Below are positions 26,967-35,740 of a DNA stretch of 64,000 nt, piece by piece. Under the pieces are notes generated by a model. It worked only from the letters and a program-made list of their open reading frames with translations, did no database searches and was not told where the DNA came from. This DNA comes from an uncultured Lachnospiraceae bacterium (lineage in GTDB: Bacteria; Bacillota; Clostridia; Lachnospirales; Lachnospiraceae). The stretch spans positions 1-64,000 of the forward strand of contig CAJUES010000008.1 of assembly GCA_910585765.1 (NCBI GenBank). The letters run 5' to 3'. The stretch's first letter is position 1. Every line of letters starts with the position of its first letter. The position numbers and the translations under genes are program-made.

Positions 26967-27341
26967 TCACACACTCGACACGCCGCCATCCTGCAGATAG
27001 CACTTATATGCTCTCACAAACTCACTGTATTTTTTCTTCGCCACATAGACCTGGTCGCCGTTTGTGAGGGTTACATTGTCCTTGCCGTATTCCGTGATAT
27101 ACGCCATGTTCACGAGGTAGGCGCGATGGCACCGGTAAAAGCTCTCCCCGAGCTGTCCCTCGAGCTCCTCCATCGTCGCATAGATCTCTATGCTCTCGAG
27201 AGCTCCCACTGTGTGGATCTCCACTTTTTTCGCCCTGCTCTCAATATACAGGATCTCCCCCTGGTCGAGCATGAGCTTTTTTGACTTGATAAACAATCCC
27301 CTCCTTGCCTCATTTTTGTTGTCGCTGGCAGTCATGTTCAA
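26967..27341 (-). CDS. Stand-alone LytTR DNA-binding regulator
   Basis: A 124-aa protein that is almost entirely a LytTR domain: LFIKSKKLMLDQGEILYIES, then EELEGQLGESFYRCHRAYLVNMAYI, then GDQVYVAKKKYSEF. LytTR proteins bind direct repeats and usually carry a receiver domain; this one has none, so its activity is probably set by abundance or a partner. The likely start is TTG at 27341 with GGAGGT 9 nt upstream; an in-frame ATG lies two codons later. A phased repeat array lies about 150-220 bp upstream. Confidence 0.88.
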   Translation of the reverse strand: MNMTASDNKNEARRGLFIKSKKLMLDQGEILYIESRAKKVEIHTVGALESIEIYATMEELEGQLGESFYRCHRAYLVNMAYITEYGKDNVTLTNGDQVYVAKKKYSEFVRAYKCYLQDGGVSSV

Positions 27342-27494
27342 TATCTACCACCTCCCCCGCAGTATCAATATTTCATATAACAATTCTTTGCCCGAACGGC
27401 AAAATAGCTATATTGTTTATTATATCGGTAAAATTCTGTTATTTTTCAGATAAATGGAACGAAATGACTACTTTTTGGGAATGAAAGGACAATA

Positions 27495-27564
27495 CACATT
27501 CTTCCACATTGAATTCACATCAAATTCACATCGAATTCACATACTTATCCACATGTTATCCACA
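27495..27564. repeat. Phased CACAT array ending in two perfect DnaA boxes
   Basis: CACAT (CACAA in the last) starts at 27495, 27505, 27516, 27527, 27538, 27550 and 27561, a 10-12 bp helical period. Three units share AATTCACAT (27512, 27523, 27534) at exactly 11 bp. The last two are TTATCCACA (27545-27553 and 27556-27564), the consensus DnaA box, also 11 bp apart. It could be a DnaA-binding cluster or a multi-site operator for a neighbouring regulator. Confidence 0.55.
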
Positions 27565-27661
27565 ATATGTGAACAAATCATTACATTTAGAAGACAAAAC
27601 CACACGAACAAGCGGTTCCAGACCCTAAAGAACCACTTCCTATACAGTACCGCCCACGAGC

Positions 27662-27846
27662 AGGAGCGCCTTCGGAGCCCTGAAAATCCTGCAGTCTGAC
27701 CTGATCTACGGATTTTGCTATACGCAGCTCTCCGACGTGGAGCAGGAGACAACGGTCTGCCCACCTACGACCGCATCCCCAAATGCGATCCCGCAAAGAT
27801 CCGGGAGATCAACTCCCGTTACCGCCACAATATCGTGAGCCGCTGA
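27662..27846 (+). pseudogene. C-terminal remnant of a GH2 beta-galactosidase-like gene
   Basis: The frame from 27671 reads FGALKILQSDLIYG then FCYTQLSDVEQE. After loss of one base near 27749 the next frame continues NGLPTYDRIPK and ends at TGA 27844-27846. FCYTQLxDVEQExNGLLTYDR is the conserved tail of family 2 glycoside hydrolases. The rest of the gene, several hundred codons, is absent. Confidence 0.7.
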
Positions 27847-27937
27847 ATCTCTCCGATCCCGCGGCTCGAAATCATACCGGCAGCAGTCCAGCGTCCACGC
27901 ACCTGTCTCTGTGCCAAAATACATACAGCAGTTCCGC

Positions 27938-27966
27938 AGGGACTTTGCAGTTACCGCAAAGTCCCT
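27938..27966. other. Perfect hairpin downstream of the Bce-type permease
   Basis: AGGGACTTTGC and GCAAAGTCCCT form an 11-bp stem with a 7-nt loop, 35 nt past the permease stop. No T-run is present on either strand. Confidence 0.5.
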
Positions 27967-28000
27967 GAAATATCATTAATATCATTGTGGTCGAGGGGTT

Positions 28001-30187
28001 TTAGTCCCCCCTGTTGACAATACCATAATACGTTCTCGAAGTCATCCCGTACACCAGCGAGTAGACCATTGCAAACAAAAGATACGTGATCACCATCACC
28101 CTGATCATCAGCGGCTTATTGTCCGCGATCACCATCTTCTGCATCATATAAACAATGTTGGATGTAAAGACCAGGTGTACTCCCGCGACGAGCAGCGGCA
28201 GGGCAAACACGGTAAGCATCTGTGAGTTGATGCTGCTTTTGATCTCCTTTTGGGTCATGCCGACCTTACGCATGATGGAAAAACGCCTCTGGTCCTCATA
28301 GCCTTCCGATATCTGTTTGTAGTACATGATGAGCGCCGTCACCGCGATAAACACGCTGTCCATGACCACTGCGATGAACAGCACCGCGCCTGCGAGCGCA
28401 TAGTAGTTCTCCCCTCTCTCCAGCTTTAGAAAGCACATCGTCTTCTCCGTATCCGCTGCCTCCGACTCCGCCCTGATGTGAGCCTGCACCTGATCATAGA
28501 TCGCATACAGCGCTTCCTCCGAAGCTGACAGATTCCAATAATACTCCCAGTCATACGCCATATAGTTTTTCTGTGCATAGCGCATAGAACCTTCCTCCCC
28601 GCCCATGAAATCATACAGATCCGAAACGACCAGGAACACATTCCTGCAGCCGTGGGCGGTGATGCGGTCGTCCCTCGTCCTGTCGTTATCTAAACTTATG
28701 CTTGCATCTGTCATTTTCGGAACTGCCTTTGCCGCGGGATTCACGTTTAATCCCGCACCACTGTCATTCAACACGATCCGGTCCGCCTGATACTCCCCTT
28801 TTTCCAGTATGACAAAGACTTCATCGTCGCCGAGTTTTTCGGTCGTCCCGCACAGCCTGTTATATGCCTCCAGGGACAGCACATGCAGCCAGACGATCTC
28901 CTCATTGCCCTCTGTCCATCCGGGGTACTGTCCCGATCCCGGCGTAAACCAGGTATCGCGCATATCCCTGCCAAGGTCAAGGCGCCCGTCGACAAACATC
29001 GCCAGCATATTGGCAAAATACACGGCACAGCCCTCCCCGCCGACACCTGCCTGCGCCTGCATGAAACTTCCCTGCTCCGCAGACTGCCCGGCATCGCTCT
29101 GGACAGAACCCATAACAGAACTTATGATCGCATCGATCCCCGCCCGATATCCCTCTGTGCAGGTTCCTTCTGCCAGCTCATTTCCGATCTTTTCCGGCGG
29201 AATCTCCACGCGGACGCTCAGATCATACGGATATGTCCTCTGCAGCACTTCCATGGAGCCCGCATAAAAGGAGACCGAAAAAGAACACGCTACCAGCACG
29301 AGCGTCACCAGGACACAGATCGCTGCAAGGCTCGCCCCGCTGCGCTTCATGCGGTAAGCCATCGTGGATATGGTGACAAAATGCGATGTCTGATAATAAT
29401 ATGTTTTCCTGTTCTGCAGTATCCTGCACAGCACAACAAAAGCGCAGATGAACAGCAGAAAGGTTCCGGCGATGAGCAGGACAACCGTCACAAAGATCTG
29501 CGCAAGCTGGTACTCCACCGCCGTCACATCCGCCGCTGCACAGTAGCCTGCCCCGATCAGGACAAAACTCAGCACCGTCAGGAACATACGGCTTTTCGGC
29601 GGACGCTCCCCCTGCGAATCGCTGTGAAGCAGTTCGATCGGATTGTTCGCGTGTATCTGCCACAGCGCGTTCGCCAGGATCATCAGATAGATGACTGCAA
29701 ATACCACCAGGACGACAAGTGCCCCCTTCCAGTCGACATAGATGCTGTAATCGACCTGCCTGCCCATGATATTGACAAGCACCAGCTCCGCGATCTTGGA
29801 GAACAGAAATCCAACAAAGGTCCCGATCACGACGACGATCCCGTAGGAGATCACCGTCTCCCGGAACAGGACGGAAGCGATATTGCGCTTGTTCATTCCA
29901 AGGATATTGTACAGTCCCAGCTCTCTCTTCCGTTTCCTGATCAGGGACGCGTTGGTGTAGAACAAAAAAGGAATGGAAAACAGGCCGACCGCCCCCTCCC
30001 CGATATAAAACAAATACGGCAGCACTGCCTTCCCCGGCAGCGTGTGCACTACCTCCGACGTCGCCAGGAAGTGAAAGATATAGAACACCATAACCATCAC
30101 GATACCTGAGAGAAAATAGGGATAGTACAGCTGCCTGTTTTTCTGAATGCCCGTCCACGCGAGCCTGGTGTAAAAACCTCTGGTCAT
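28001..30187 (-). CDS. BceB-type ABC permease (FtsX superfamily)
   Basis: A 728-aa permease with the BceB layout: one N-terminal membrane helix, three helices around 60-165, more near 195-270 and 290, a large extracytoplasmic domain of about 240 residues (about 315-580), then a final group of three helices. The cytoplasmic motif RKRKRELGLYNILGMNKRNI is typical of FtsX-fold BceB/YtrF proteins. Such permeases detect peptide antibiotics, signal to the partner kinase and free lipid II-cycle targets. The ATG overlaps the ATPase stop (TGATG), with AGGAGG 9 nt upstream. Confidence 0.92.
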   Translation of the reverse strand: MTRGFYTRLAWTGIQKNRQLYYPYFLSGIVMVMVFYIFHFLATSEVVHTLPGKAVLPYLFYIGEGAVGLFSIPFLFYTNASLIRKRKRELGLYNILGMNKRNIASVLFRETVISYGIVVVIGTFVGFLFSKIAELVLVNIMGRQVDYSIYVDWKGALVVLVVFAVIYLMILANALWQIHANNPIELLHSDSQGERPPKSRMFLTVLSFVLIGAGYCAAADVTAVEYQLAQIFVTVVLLIAGTFLLFICAFVVLCRILQNRKTYYYQTSHFVTISTMAYRMKRSGASLAAICVLVTLVLVACSFSVSFYAGSMEVLQRTYPYDLSVRVEIPPEKIGNELAEGTCTEGYRAGIDAIISSVMGSVQSDAGQSAEQGSFMQAQAGVGGEGCAVYFANMLAMFVDGRLDLGRDMRDTWFTPGSGQYPGWTEGNEEIVWLHVLSLEAYNRLCGTTEKLGDDEVFVILEKGEYQADRIVLNDSGAGLNVNPAAKAVPKMTDASISLDNDRTRDDRITAHGCRNVFLVVSDLYDFMGGEEGSMRYAQKNYMAYDWEYYWNLSASEEALYAIYDQVQAHIRAESEAADTEKTMCFLKLERGENYYALAGAVLFIAVVMDSVFIAVTALIMYYKQISEGYEDQRRFSIMRKVGMTQKEIKSSINSQMLTVFALPLLVAGVHLVFTSNIVYMMQKMVIADNKPLMIRVMVITYLLFAMVYSLVYGMTSRTYYGIVNRGD

Positions 30188-30948
30188 CAGCATCCACCTC
30201 CTGCCATCAGGATCGTCAGGGTAGACGATATCTTCTCATACAGCTTTTCATCGCTGTCCCCGCCGCGGTAGATCTGATGAAACACCTCCCCGTCCTTGAT
30301 GAACAGGACGCGGTTTGCCCTGCTCGCCGCAGCCGTGGAGTGCGTGACCATCACGATCGTCTGTCCCATCCCGTTGACCGATGCAAACAGCCGCAAAAGT
30401 TCATCGGAGGAGCGGGAGTCGAGCGCCCCCGTCGGCTCGTCGGCGAGGATCAGATGCGGCTCCGTGATCAGCGCCCGCGCGACGGCAGCCCGCTGCTTCT
30501 GTCCGCCGGACACCTCGTATGGGTACTTTTTCAACAGCTGTGTGATGCCAAGCATCTCCGCGATCGGCAGAAGCTTTTCGCGCATCTGCGGGTACGGTGT
30601 GTTCGCGAGCACGAGCGGCAGATAGATATTGTCCTCAAGGGTAAATGTGTCCAGCAGGTTAAAGTCCTGAAAGACAAACCCCAGATTCTCCCTGCGAAAC
30701 CGCGCGATCTGATCCTCGGTGATCTCCGCAATGTTCTTTCCGTTTATAAGTACGGCGCCGCTCGTGGGCTTATCCAGCGCCGCGAGGATATTGAGCAGCG
30801 TGGTCTTTCCTGAGCCGGATTCCCCCATGACTGCCACATACTCCCCCTCCTCCACTGTAAAATTGACATTTCTGAGCGCCGTGACCTGATTTGCCCCAAA
30901 TCTTGTCGTATACACTTTTTTCAGCGATCTCACTTCCAATATACTCAT
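30187..30948 (-). CDS. BceA-type ABC ATPase
   Basis: A 253-aa MacB/LolD-like ATPase: Walker A GESGSGKTT, Q-loop VFQDFNLLD, signature VSGGQKQR, Walker B LILADEPTGALD and switch H in VTHS. It pairs with the permease that overlaps it. The start at 30948 is set by AAGGAGGT about 8 nt upstream. It lies behind a kinase and regulator but has its own promoter region at 30974-31040, the usual BceR-controlled arrangement. Confidence 0.94.
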   Translation of the reverse strand: MSILEVRSLKKVYTTRFGANQVTALRNVNFTVEEGEYVAVMGESGSGKTTLLNILAALDKPTSGAVLINGKNIAEITEDQIARFRRENLGFVFQDFNLLDTFTLEDNIYLPLVLANTPYPQMREKLLPIAEMLGITQLLKKYPYEVSGGQKQRAAVARALITEPHLILADEPTGALDSRSSDELLRLFASVNGMGQTIVMVTHSTAAASRANRVLFIKDGEVFHQIYRGGDSDEKLYEKISSTLTILMAGGGC

Positions 30949-30973
30949 ATCTGAATACCTCCTTGATACGACC

Positions 30974-31040
30974 ATTATAACAAAAGAGAGAAATGCATTC
31001 CCTCGGTTTCCCTAACATTTCTCTCTCAATCCTAACATTT
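30974..31040 (-). promoter_or_regulatory. Regulated promoter of the Bce-type transporter
   Basis: A TATAAT -10 (30974-30979) lacks a good -35 box, as expected for an activated promoter. Upstream, AAATGTTAGG occurs twice in direct orientation, 20 bp apart (31011-31020 and 31031-31040), a fitting site for an OmpR-type dimer. An 11-bp perfect inverted repeat (AGAGAGAAATG) spans 30985-31026 and might also act as an attenuator stem. Confidence 0.55.
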
Positions 31041-31061
31041 TTGTCACAAATATTGTGTATT

Positions 31062-32114
31062 TTATTTCCACGTCATCCGGCGCTGGTCCAAATCCAGCCT
31101 GACCGTCGTACCGCTCTCCACCTCGGATTCAATGGATATCGCAAGCCCCAGCCTGTCGCAGATCTGTCTGCACAGATACAACCCCAGCCCGCTCGAACGT
31201 TTGTTCTCATGCCCGTTGCCGCCGGTGTAGCCCTTCTCAAAGATCCGCGGGAGATCCTCCGGCGCGATACCTATGCCTGTATCGCTGATACAGAGCGTCC
31301 CTGGCTTCTCGAGCGATATCGTCACTGCCCCCTCGTTTGTGTACTTCAACGCATTGGAGAGGATCTGCTCCACCACGAACGAGAGCCACTTCTCATCAGA
31401 AACGACCGTTATGTCAGACGCGGCGTAATCCAGCCGCAGTTTTTTCATGATAAAGTCCCCGCGGAACTTCCGCACGCTCTCCCGCAGCACCTTGTCCAGA
31501 CTGACCGTCCGAAAGACATAGTCCGAGGAATCGCTTCCTATCCGAAAGTACGTCAGCACCATCTCCACATACTGCTCGATGCGCAGAAGCTCCGACCGAA
31601 GCCGCCTGGATCGCCCGGAGTCCTCCCCGTCGAGATGCAGCCGCATGGACGCGATCGGCGTCTTGATCTGATGCACCCACATCGTGAAATACTCCATCAT
31701 CTCCCGGTGCGAGTCCGCCATCTCGTCCTCCCGTGCCTGCATCCTGCGGCACAGTGCCGATATCAGCTGCTGATAGTCCCGATCCACCGTCTTTGCGCCT
31801 GCCGAAACCATACCGCACACGGCATTTTCCGGCAATGAAAGGAGTGCAGGCAATTCCTGCGCTCCCTGCAGCCTTGTCAGCTCTCTGTGTCTCCTGTAAG
31901 CAGCCCGTACCGCCCGCCCCGCGAACAGACAGCCCAGCAAAAGGCAGATCGCCGCCGGGTACATCACAGCCGCCAGCGGCAGATGATACAGATAAAAGAC
32001 CACCGCAAACACGCAGCAAAACAAAAGCTGCATCAGGATCATCTCAGCATGTTCCCACAGATACCGAACTGCAAATACCATTTTCCGATCACTCCCCACA
32101 ACAATCTGATCCAT
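31062..32114 (-). CDS. BceS-type intramembrane-sensing histidine kinase
   Basis: A 350-aa kinase with two adjacent membrane helices near 26-44 and 47-66, almost no extracellular loop, and phospho-acceptor H148 in WVHQIKTPIAS, the H-box style of BceS/GraS kinases. ATP boxes NALKYTNEG, DTGIGI and SSGLGLYL are present. Such kinases receive their signal from the BceAB-type transporter encoded next. An ATG at 32081 with GGGGAG upstream is an alternative start. The gap to the regulator is 8 nt. Confidence 0.91.
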   Translation of the reverse strand: MDQIVVGSDRKMVFAVRYLWEHAEMILMQLLFCCVFAVVFYLYHLPLAAVMYPAAICLLLGCLFAGRAVRAAYRRHRELTRLQGAQELPALLSLPENAVCGMVSAGAKTVDRDYQQLISALCRRMQAREDEMADSHREMMEYFTMWVHQIKTPIASMRLHLDGEDSGRSRRLRSELLRIEQYVEMVLTYFRIGSDSSDYVFRTVSLDKVLRESVRKFRGDFIMKKLRLDYAASDITVVSDEKWLSFVVEQILSNALKYTNEGAVTISLEKPGTLCISDTGIGIAPEDLPRIFEKGYTGGNGHENKRSSGLGLYLCRQICDRLGLAISIESEVESGTTVRLDLDQRRMTWK

Positions 32115-32122
32115 ATAAATCC

Positions 32123-32818
32123 CTATCCGCGGTCAGCAGCATTTTCATCGGCGATATAATATCCCTCGCCAAATTTTGTCATGACAAAATCTGCCAGCCC
32201 GTTTGCCTCCAGTTTCTTGCGCAGCCGCCCGACATTGACTGTCAGCGCGTTGTCATCGACATAGCAGTCCATCTCCCACAGCGCGTCCATCAGCCGCTCC
32301 CTGCTGATAATCTGTCCTTTGCCCTTCATCAGCAGCGCCAGGATCCGGTGCTCGTTTTTCGTGAGGTCTATCGCTGTGCCGCGATATGTGAGCACGCCGC
32401 TCTCCACGTTGAGAAACGCTCCCCTGTGTTCCAGTATGGACAGGTTCTCTTTGTAGTCATACGTCCGCCGCAGCAGCGCCTGGATCTTGGCAGTCAGCAC
32501 CCCGATGTCAAAGGGCTTTGCGACAAAATCATCCCCGCCCATATTCATCGCCATGACCATATTCATGTTGTCCGATGCCGAGGACAAGAACAGGATCGGA
32601 CACTTGGATATCCTGCGGATCTCTGTGCACCAGTGATAGCCGTCAAAGGCGGGCAGACCGATATCCATGATGACCATGTGCGGCTGGATCTCCGAAAATT
32701 CCGCAAGGATCTTCCGGAAATTTCTCACGCCCAGAACCTGCAGTCCCCACCGCTCTCCCTGGCTCTTTACAGCCTCCAGTATTCCGTTGTCGTCCTCTAT
32801 CATATAAATGCGGTACAT
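32123..32818 (-). CDS. BceR-type OmpR-family response regulator
   Basis: A 231-aa regulator: acidic pocket IEDD, phospho-acceptor D52 (IMDIGLPAFDG), K in AKPFD, and a C-terminal winged helix (LTKNEHRILALLMKGKGQIISRERLMDALW). First gene of the regulator-kinase-ATPase-permease cluster. Expected to bind the direct repeats at 31011-31040 and activate the transporter genes when peptide antibiotics are present. Confidence 0.92.
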   Translation of the reverse strand: MYRIYMIEDDNGILEAVKSQGERWGLQVLGVRNFRKILAEFSEIQPHMVIMDIGLPAFDGYHWCTEIRRISKCPILFLSSASDNMNMVMAMNMGGDDFVAKPFDIGVLTAKIQALLRRTYDYKENLSILEHRGAFLNVESGVLTYRGTAIDLTKNEHRILALLMKGKGQIISRERLMDALWEMDCYVDDNALTVNVGRLRKKLEANGLADFVMTKFGEGYYIADENAADRG

Positions 32819-32907
32819 ACAGCCACTCCCCGATCTATAAATCTATACTATACATGATCTCCCAAAATCTCCTGCATCTGCCTGAAAATAAATGCCAAAA
32901 GCTTCCG

Positions 32908-32933
32908 CGAGACTATATATCGAGACTATATAT
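32908..32933. repeat. 13-bp tandem duplication
   Basis: CGAGACTATATAT occurs twice head to tail, upstream of the BceR-type gene. Confidence 0.7.
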
Positions 32934-32995
32934 ATTATAACAATCAAAAATCCCGCTTGTCAAACCCGTAAAACATAGAAACAGTGCATTTGAAA

Positions 32996-33033
32996 ACATA
33001 AAGGGACTGTCCGTCCCGACAGCCCCTTTATGC
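32996..33033 (-). terminator. Terminator of the LacI-linked sugar importer
   Basis: A stem of CATAAAGGG-CTGTC type around loop CGTCCC, then TTTATGTTTTC on the minus strand. Closely related stems terminate other genes at 45135 and 52882. Confidence 0.75.
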
Positions 33034-33085
33034 TTTCACATCATTCTATTTCACATCATTCTATTTGTAGATTTTATTTGTAGAT
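33034..33085. repeat. Two adjacent tandem duplications at a gene 3' end
   Basis: TTTCACATCATTCTA is repeated at 33034-33048 and 33049-33063. TTTGTAGAT occurs at 33064-33072 and 33077-33085, so the last codons of the binding-protein gene (IYK-stop) are followed by a second copy of themselves. Confidence 0.75.
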
Positions 33086-34750
33086 CGCATCCATCTGCCG
33101 CTGCAGCTCTTCCGTCACAGTATCAATACCTGCCGCTTTCAGCGCACTCTGGTATTCCGCCACGATCTCCTCCGCCGTGCCGCTGTATTTGCCATAGCAG
33201 ATCTGCTTCATGTAATTGGTGTGGATCTCCGTGATATTCTGGATATACGACTGGATATTGTCCGTATTCACGATAAACTGTCCGTACGGGTAAGGGATCT
33301 TGATCTTGTCGTACACCGCGTAGAGTTCATCGATCTTCTCCCAGTTATTCTGAGCGTTGCGCAGCAGGATATCATCGTTGCGCCCCCACCAGAAATTTGT
33401 GATGCCATTGATATTCTGGGTGTCTGCATTAAACCCTTCCGGCTTCGTCATCAGTCCGTCCTCTGTCACCTCATATGAGACACCTTCCACGCCCTGGCAG
33501 AACAGCATATGGCACTCGGGGTCATTCCTGAGCAGATCGTAGACCATCAGCGCCCTCTCCGGATTCTTGCTGCCCGCAGATACCGCCATCGCACCGTGCG
33601 TGATAGAAAGTTCCACCACATTGCCCTGCTCCTCACCAAAGTAGAAGAAGCCCGTCTCCGCGTCCGGATCATCCTGGTAAATGGTATTCTGCGGAAGCGC
33701 ACTCACCAGACCAGTCCACATCTCCGTATGTTTCTGCACCGCGGCAACCTGTCCGATACGATACATGTCTGCATTCATATCCTCTGTCATACTCGTATTG
33801 TTCAGCACGTCCGTAGGCCATACGCCGATCTCATCCCACTCCTTCATCAGCTTTGCAAACTCAACCAGCAGTTCCGTCTCAGTCATATATGGAGAGTACA
33901 CCGTGTACAGGTCATCCTTTTTGCCGCCCCACATCGCGCCTGCGTTGATGCCGTCAATGGAGACATAATCGCTGTGGGAGGTGATCCAGCCGCCCGACAT
34001 CGCATTGTAGGAAGTGCCGTCAGAATCCCAGAGCGCGACCAGATCCGGGAATGTCTCCTTGCAGTACTTCCAGTATGCAGTCATATCCTCCCAGCTGTGC
34101 ACACCGTCCGCAAGCCCGGCCTCCTTCGCCCAATCCATACGGTAAATGTAGCCGTGGTTCGTCCACTGTGCATAGTTGTCCTCCGGCATCAGATAGATCT
34201 CGCCGTCATACTTGCACAGCTCCCAGTAGTCTGCCGGCACATTTGCCCAGGTCTGGGGTGCATAGGTCTGCAGCATCTCCTCTGACAGTTCCAGAAACGC
34301 GCCATTCTTTGCGTTCGGCCAGGAATCCAGCCAGTCTGATGATGTTCCCACCAGATCCACAGAGCCGTCCATCTGCGCCAAAGTCAGATTATAATTTGCA
34401 AGATAATCTGTCCATGAGATAAAATACGTTTCCAGTTCCGCATTCACCTTTTCCGTGAGGATCGCATTCAGCTTCTCCATCATGTCATTGTACGTGTTGA
34501 GGGCGTCCCCGGAAGGAGCGTCCCCCGTGGTCATATAAGTGATCACCACATGTTCCGATATATCTGCATCCGACGCCGTATTATCTGCAGGCGCCGCATC
34601 TTTGCCCGATGCATCATCCCCGGTCGCCACGCTGTCTGCTTCCGTCTTCGAACCGCTGTCCGCTGTCGGTGCAGCGTCACCGCCGCCGCAGGCTGTCAGA
34701 CCTGCTGTCATCGTAGCTGCCAATAAAACTGCAAGTGCTTTCTTCTTCAT
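33074..34750 (-). CDS. Extracellular sugar-binding lipoprotein (LplA-like)
   Basis: A 558-aa binding protein. Lipobox LTAC with cysteine at 21 is followed by GGG and a ~45-residue linker rich in A, D, S and T. The ligand-binding domain begins HVVITYMTTGD. Length and the DYLANYNLTLAQMDGSVDLVGTS-type segment fit LplA/DUF3502-type proteins that bind complex oligosaccharides. It is the last gene of the LplB-LplC-binding protein unit and has its own terminator. No ATPase gene is present; such importers use a shared MsmX-like ATPase encoded elsewhere. Confidence 0.9.
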   Translation of the reverse strand: MKKKALAVLLAATMTAGLTACGGGDAAPTADSGSKTEADSVATGDDASGKDAAPADNTASDADISEHVVITYMTTGDAPSGDALNTYNDMMEKLNAILTEKVNAELETYFISWTDYLANYNLTLAQMDGSVDLVGTSSDWLDSWPNAKNGAFLELSEEMLQTYAPQTWANVPADYWELCKYDGEIYLMPEDNYAQWTNHGYIYRMDWAKEAGLADGVHSWEDMTAYWKYCKETFPDLVALWDSDGTSYNAMSGGWITSHSDYVSIDGINAGAMWGGKKDDLYTVYSPYMTETELLVEFAKLMKEWDEIGVWPTDVLNNTSMTEDMNADMYRIGQVAAVQKHTEMWTGLVSALPQNTIYQDDPDAETGFFYFGEEQGNVVELSITHGAMAVSAGSKNPERALMVYDLLRNDPECHMLFCQGVEGVSYEVTEDGLMTKPEGFNADTQNINGITNFWWGRNDDILLRNAQNNWEKIDELYAVYDKIKIPYPYGQFIVNTDNIQSYIQNITEIHTNYMKQICYGKYSGTAEEIVAEYQSALKAAGIDTVTEELQRQMDAIYK

Positions 34751-34800
34751 AGTTTACCTCCGTTATATCAATTTATATTGAACCCGGCAGGAGCCGGGCA

Positions 34801-35724
34801 TCAACCCTTCACCGCACCAACGGTAATACCGCTGATGAAATACTTCTGCACAAACGGATACAGAAATACGATCGGTCCCGTAGCCAACACTGCGTTCGCC
34901 ATTTTCACGCTGTCCTGCGGGACATCTGTCAGATTGATGTACTGCCCCGCCACCGAGTTTTTGAGCGCGTCGATCTTGTTTACCACCTCGTATAAAGTAT
35001 ACTGCAGCGGTTTTACTTCCACCTTGGAGCTCAGAAACAGCGAAGACTGATACCATTCATTCCAGTAGCCCAACGCCAGGAACAGACCGATCGTGGCAAG
35101 CGCCGGCTTGAGCATGGGCAGTATCAGGGACACGAAGATCTTAAAATCGCCTGCGCCGTCGATCTTGCCTGATTCCGTGATCTCGTGCGGGATCGCCTTC
35201 ACAAAGTTCTTCATCAGGATGATCAGCCACGAGGACATCATCAGCGGCAGGAGCACCGCCAGATAATTGTCCTTTAAGTGATAGGTCTGTACCATCAGCA
35301 GATAGTATGGTGCCAGACCTGCGGAAAACAGTGTCGTAAAGTATATGTAGAAGGAGATCGCATTTCTGAACGGGAAATCCTTCCTCTGCAATGCGTACCC
35401 TGTCATTGCGATGATGGACAGTCCCACCGTCGTGCCGACCACCGTCAGCGCGATCGTCAGCAGATACGACCACCAGATACTGCCACTCCCGCACACCATC
35501 TCATATGCCTGCAGCGTGAACTGCTTTGGTATGAGCTGTGCCCCCTGCGTCCGGATCACAGACTGATCCGTAAATGACGTGCTGATAATGATGATAAACG
35601 GCACGATGCAGCAGACTGCATAGAGCGTGATGAATACATACCCAAACCCCCTGATGATGACATCGGAAACGCCCAGTTTTACCTTGGCGCCAGATTCCAT
35701 CATATCCATATTTTTCTTTGCCAT
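34801..35724 (-). CDS. Sugar ABC permease, LplC/YtcP type
   Basis: A 307-aa permease with six hydrophobic helices and the inner-membrane EAA-type motif AIPHEITESGKIDGAGDFKIFVSLILPM, the docking site for a sugar-importer ATPase. The C-terminus QKYFISGITVGAVKG is diagnostic of LplC-like permeases. It lies 16 nt downstream of the LplB-like partner and 50 nt upstream of the binding-protein gene. Confidence 0.93.
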   Translation of the reverse strand: MAKKNMDMMESGAKVKLGVSDVIIRGFGYVFITLYAVCCIVPFIIIISTSFTDQSVIRTQGAQLIPKQFTLQAYEMVCGSGSIWWSYLLTIALTVVGTTVGLSIIAMTGYALQRKDFPFRNAISFYIYFTTLFSAGLAPYYLLMVQTYHLKDNYLAVLLPLMMSSWLIILMKNFVKAIPHEITESGKIDGAGDFKIFVSLILPMLKPALATIGLFLALGYWNEWYQSSLFLSSKVEVKPLQYTLYEVVNKIDALKNSVAGQYINLTDVPQDSVKMANAVLATGPIVFLYPFVQKYFISGITVGAVKG

Positions 35725-35740
35725 AATCCACCTCCGATTT

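Larger units (their letters stand above)
27342..28000. other. 650-bp stretch without an intact gene
   Basis: It holds the repeat array with DnaA-type boxes (27495-27564), a frameshifted glycoside hydrolase tail (27662-27846, plus strand) and a hairpin (27938-27966). A 245-nt plus-strand frame at 27454-27699 has no ribosome site and is not called. Confidence 0.6.

Noticed and set aside
27495..27564. CRISPR array
   Set aside because: Repeats are about 11 bp without spacers; no cas genes in the window. No CRISPR array was seen anywhere.
27454..27699. Plus-strand 81-codon frame over the DnaA-box array
   Set aside because: No ribosome site, runs through repeats and into the glycosidase relic in a different frame.
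28883..30109. Plus-strand open frame of 408 codons opposite the Bce-type permease
   Set aside because: Antisense artefact of codon bias; translation is Arg/His-rich with no domain, while the minus strand is a clear FtsX permease.
31733..32857. Plus-strand frame of 374 codons across the kinase and regulator genes
   Set aside because: Crosses two well-supported minus-strand genes; no homology features.
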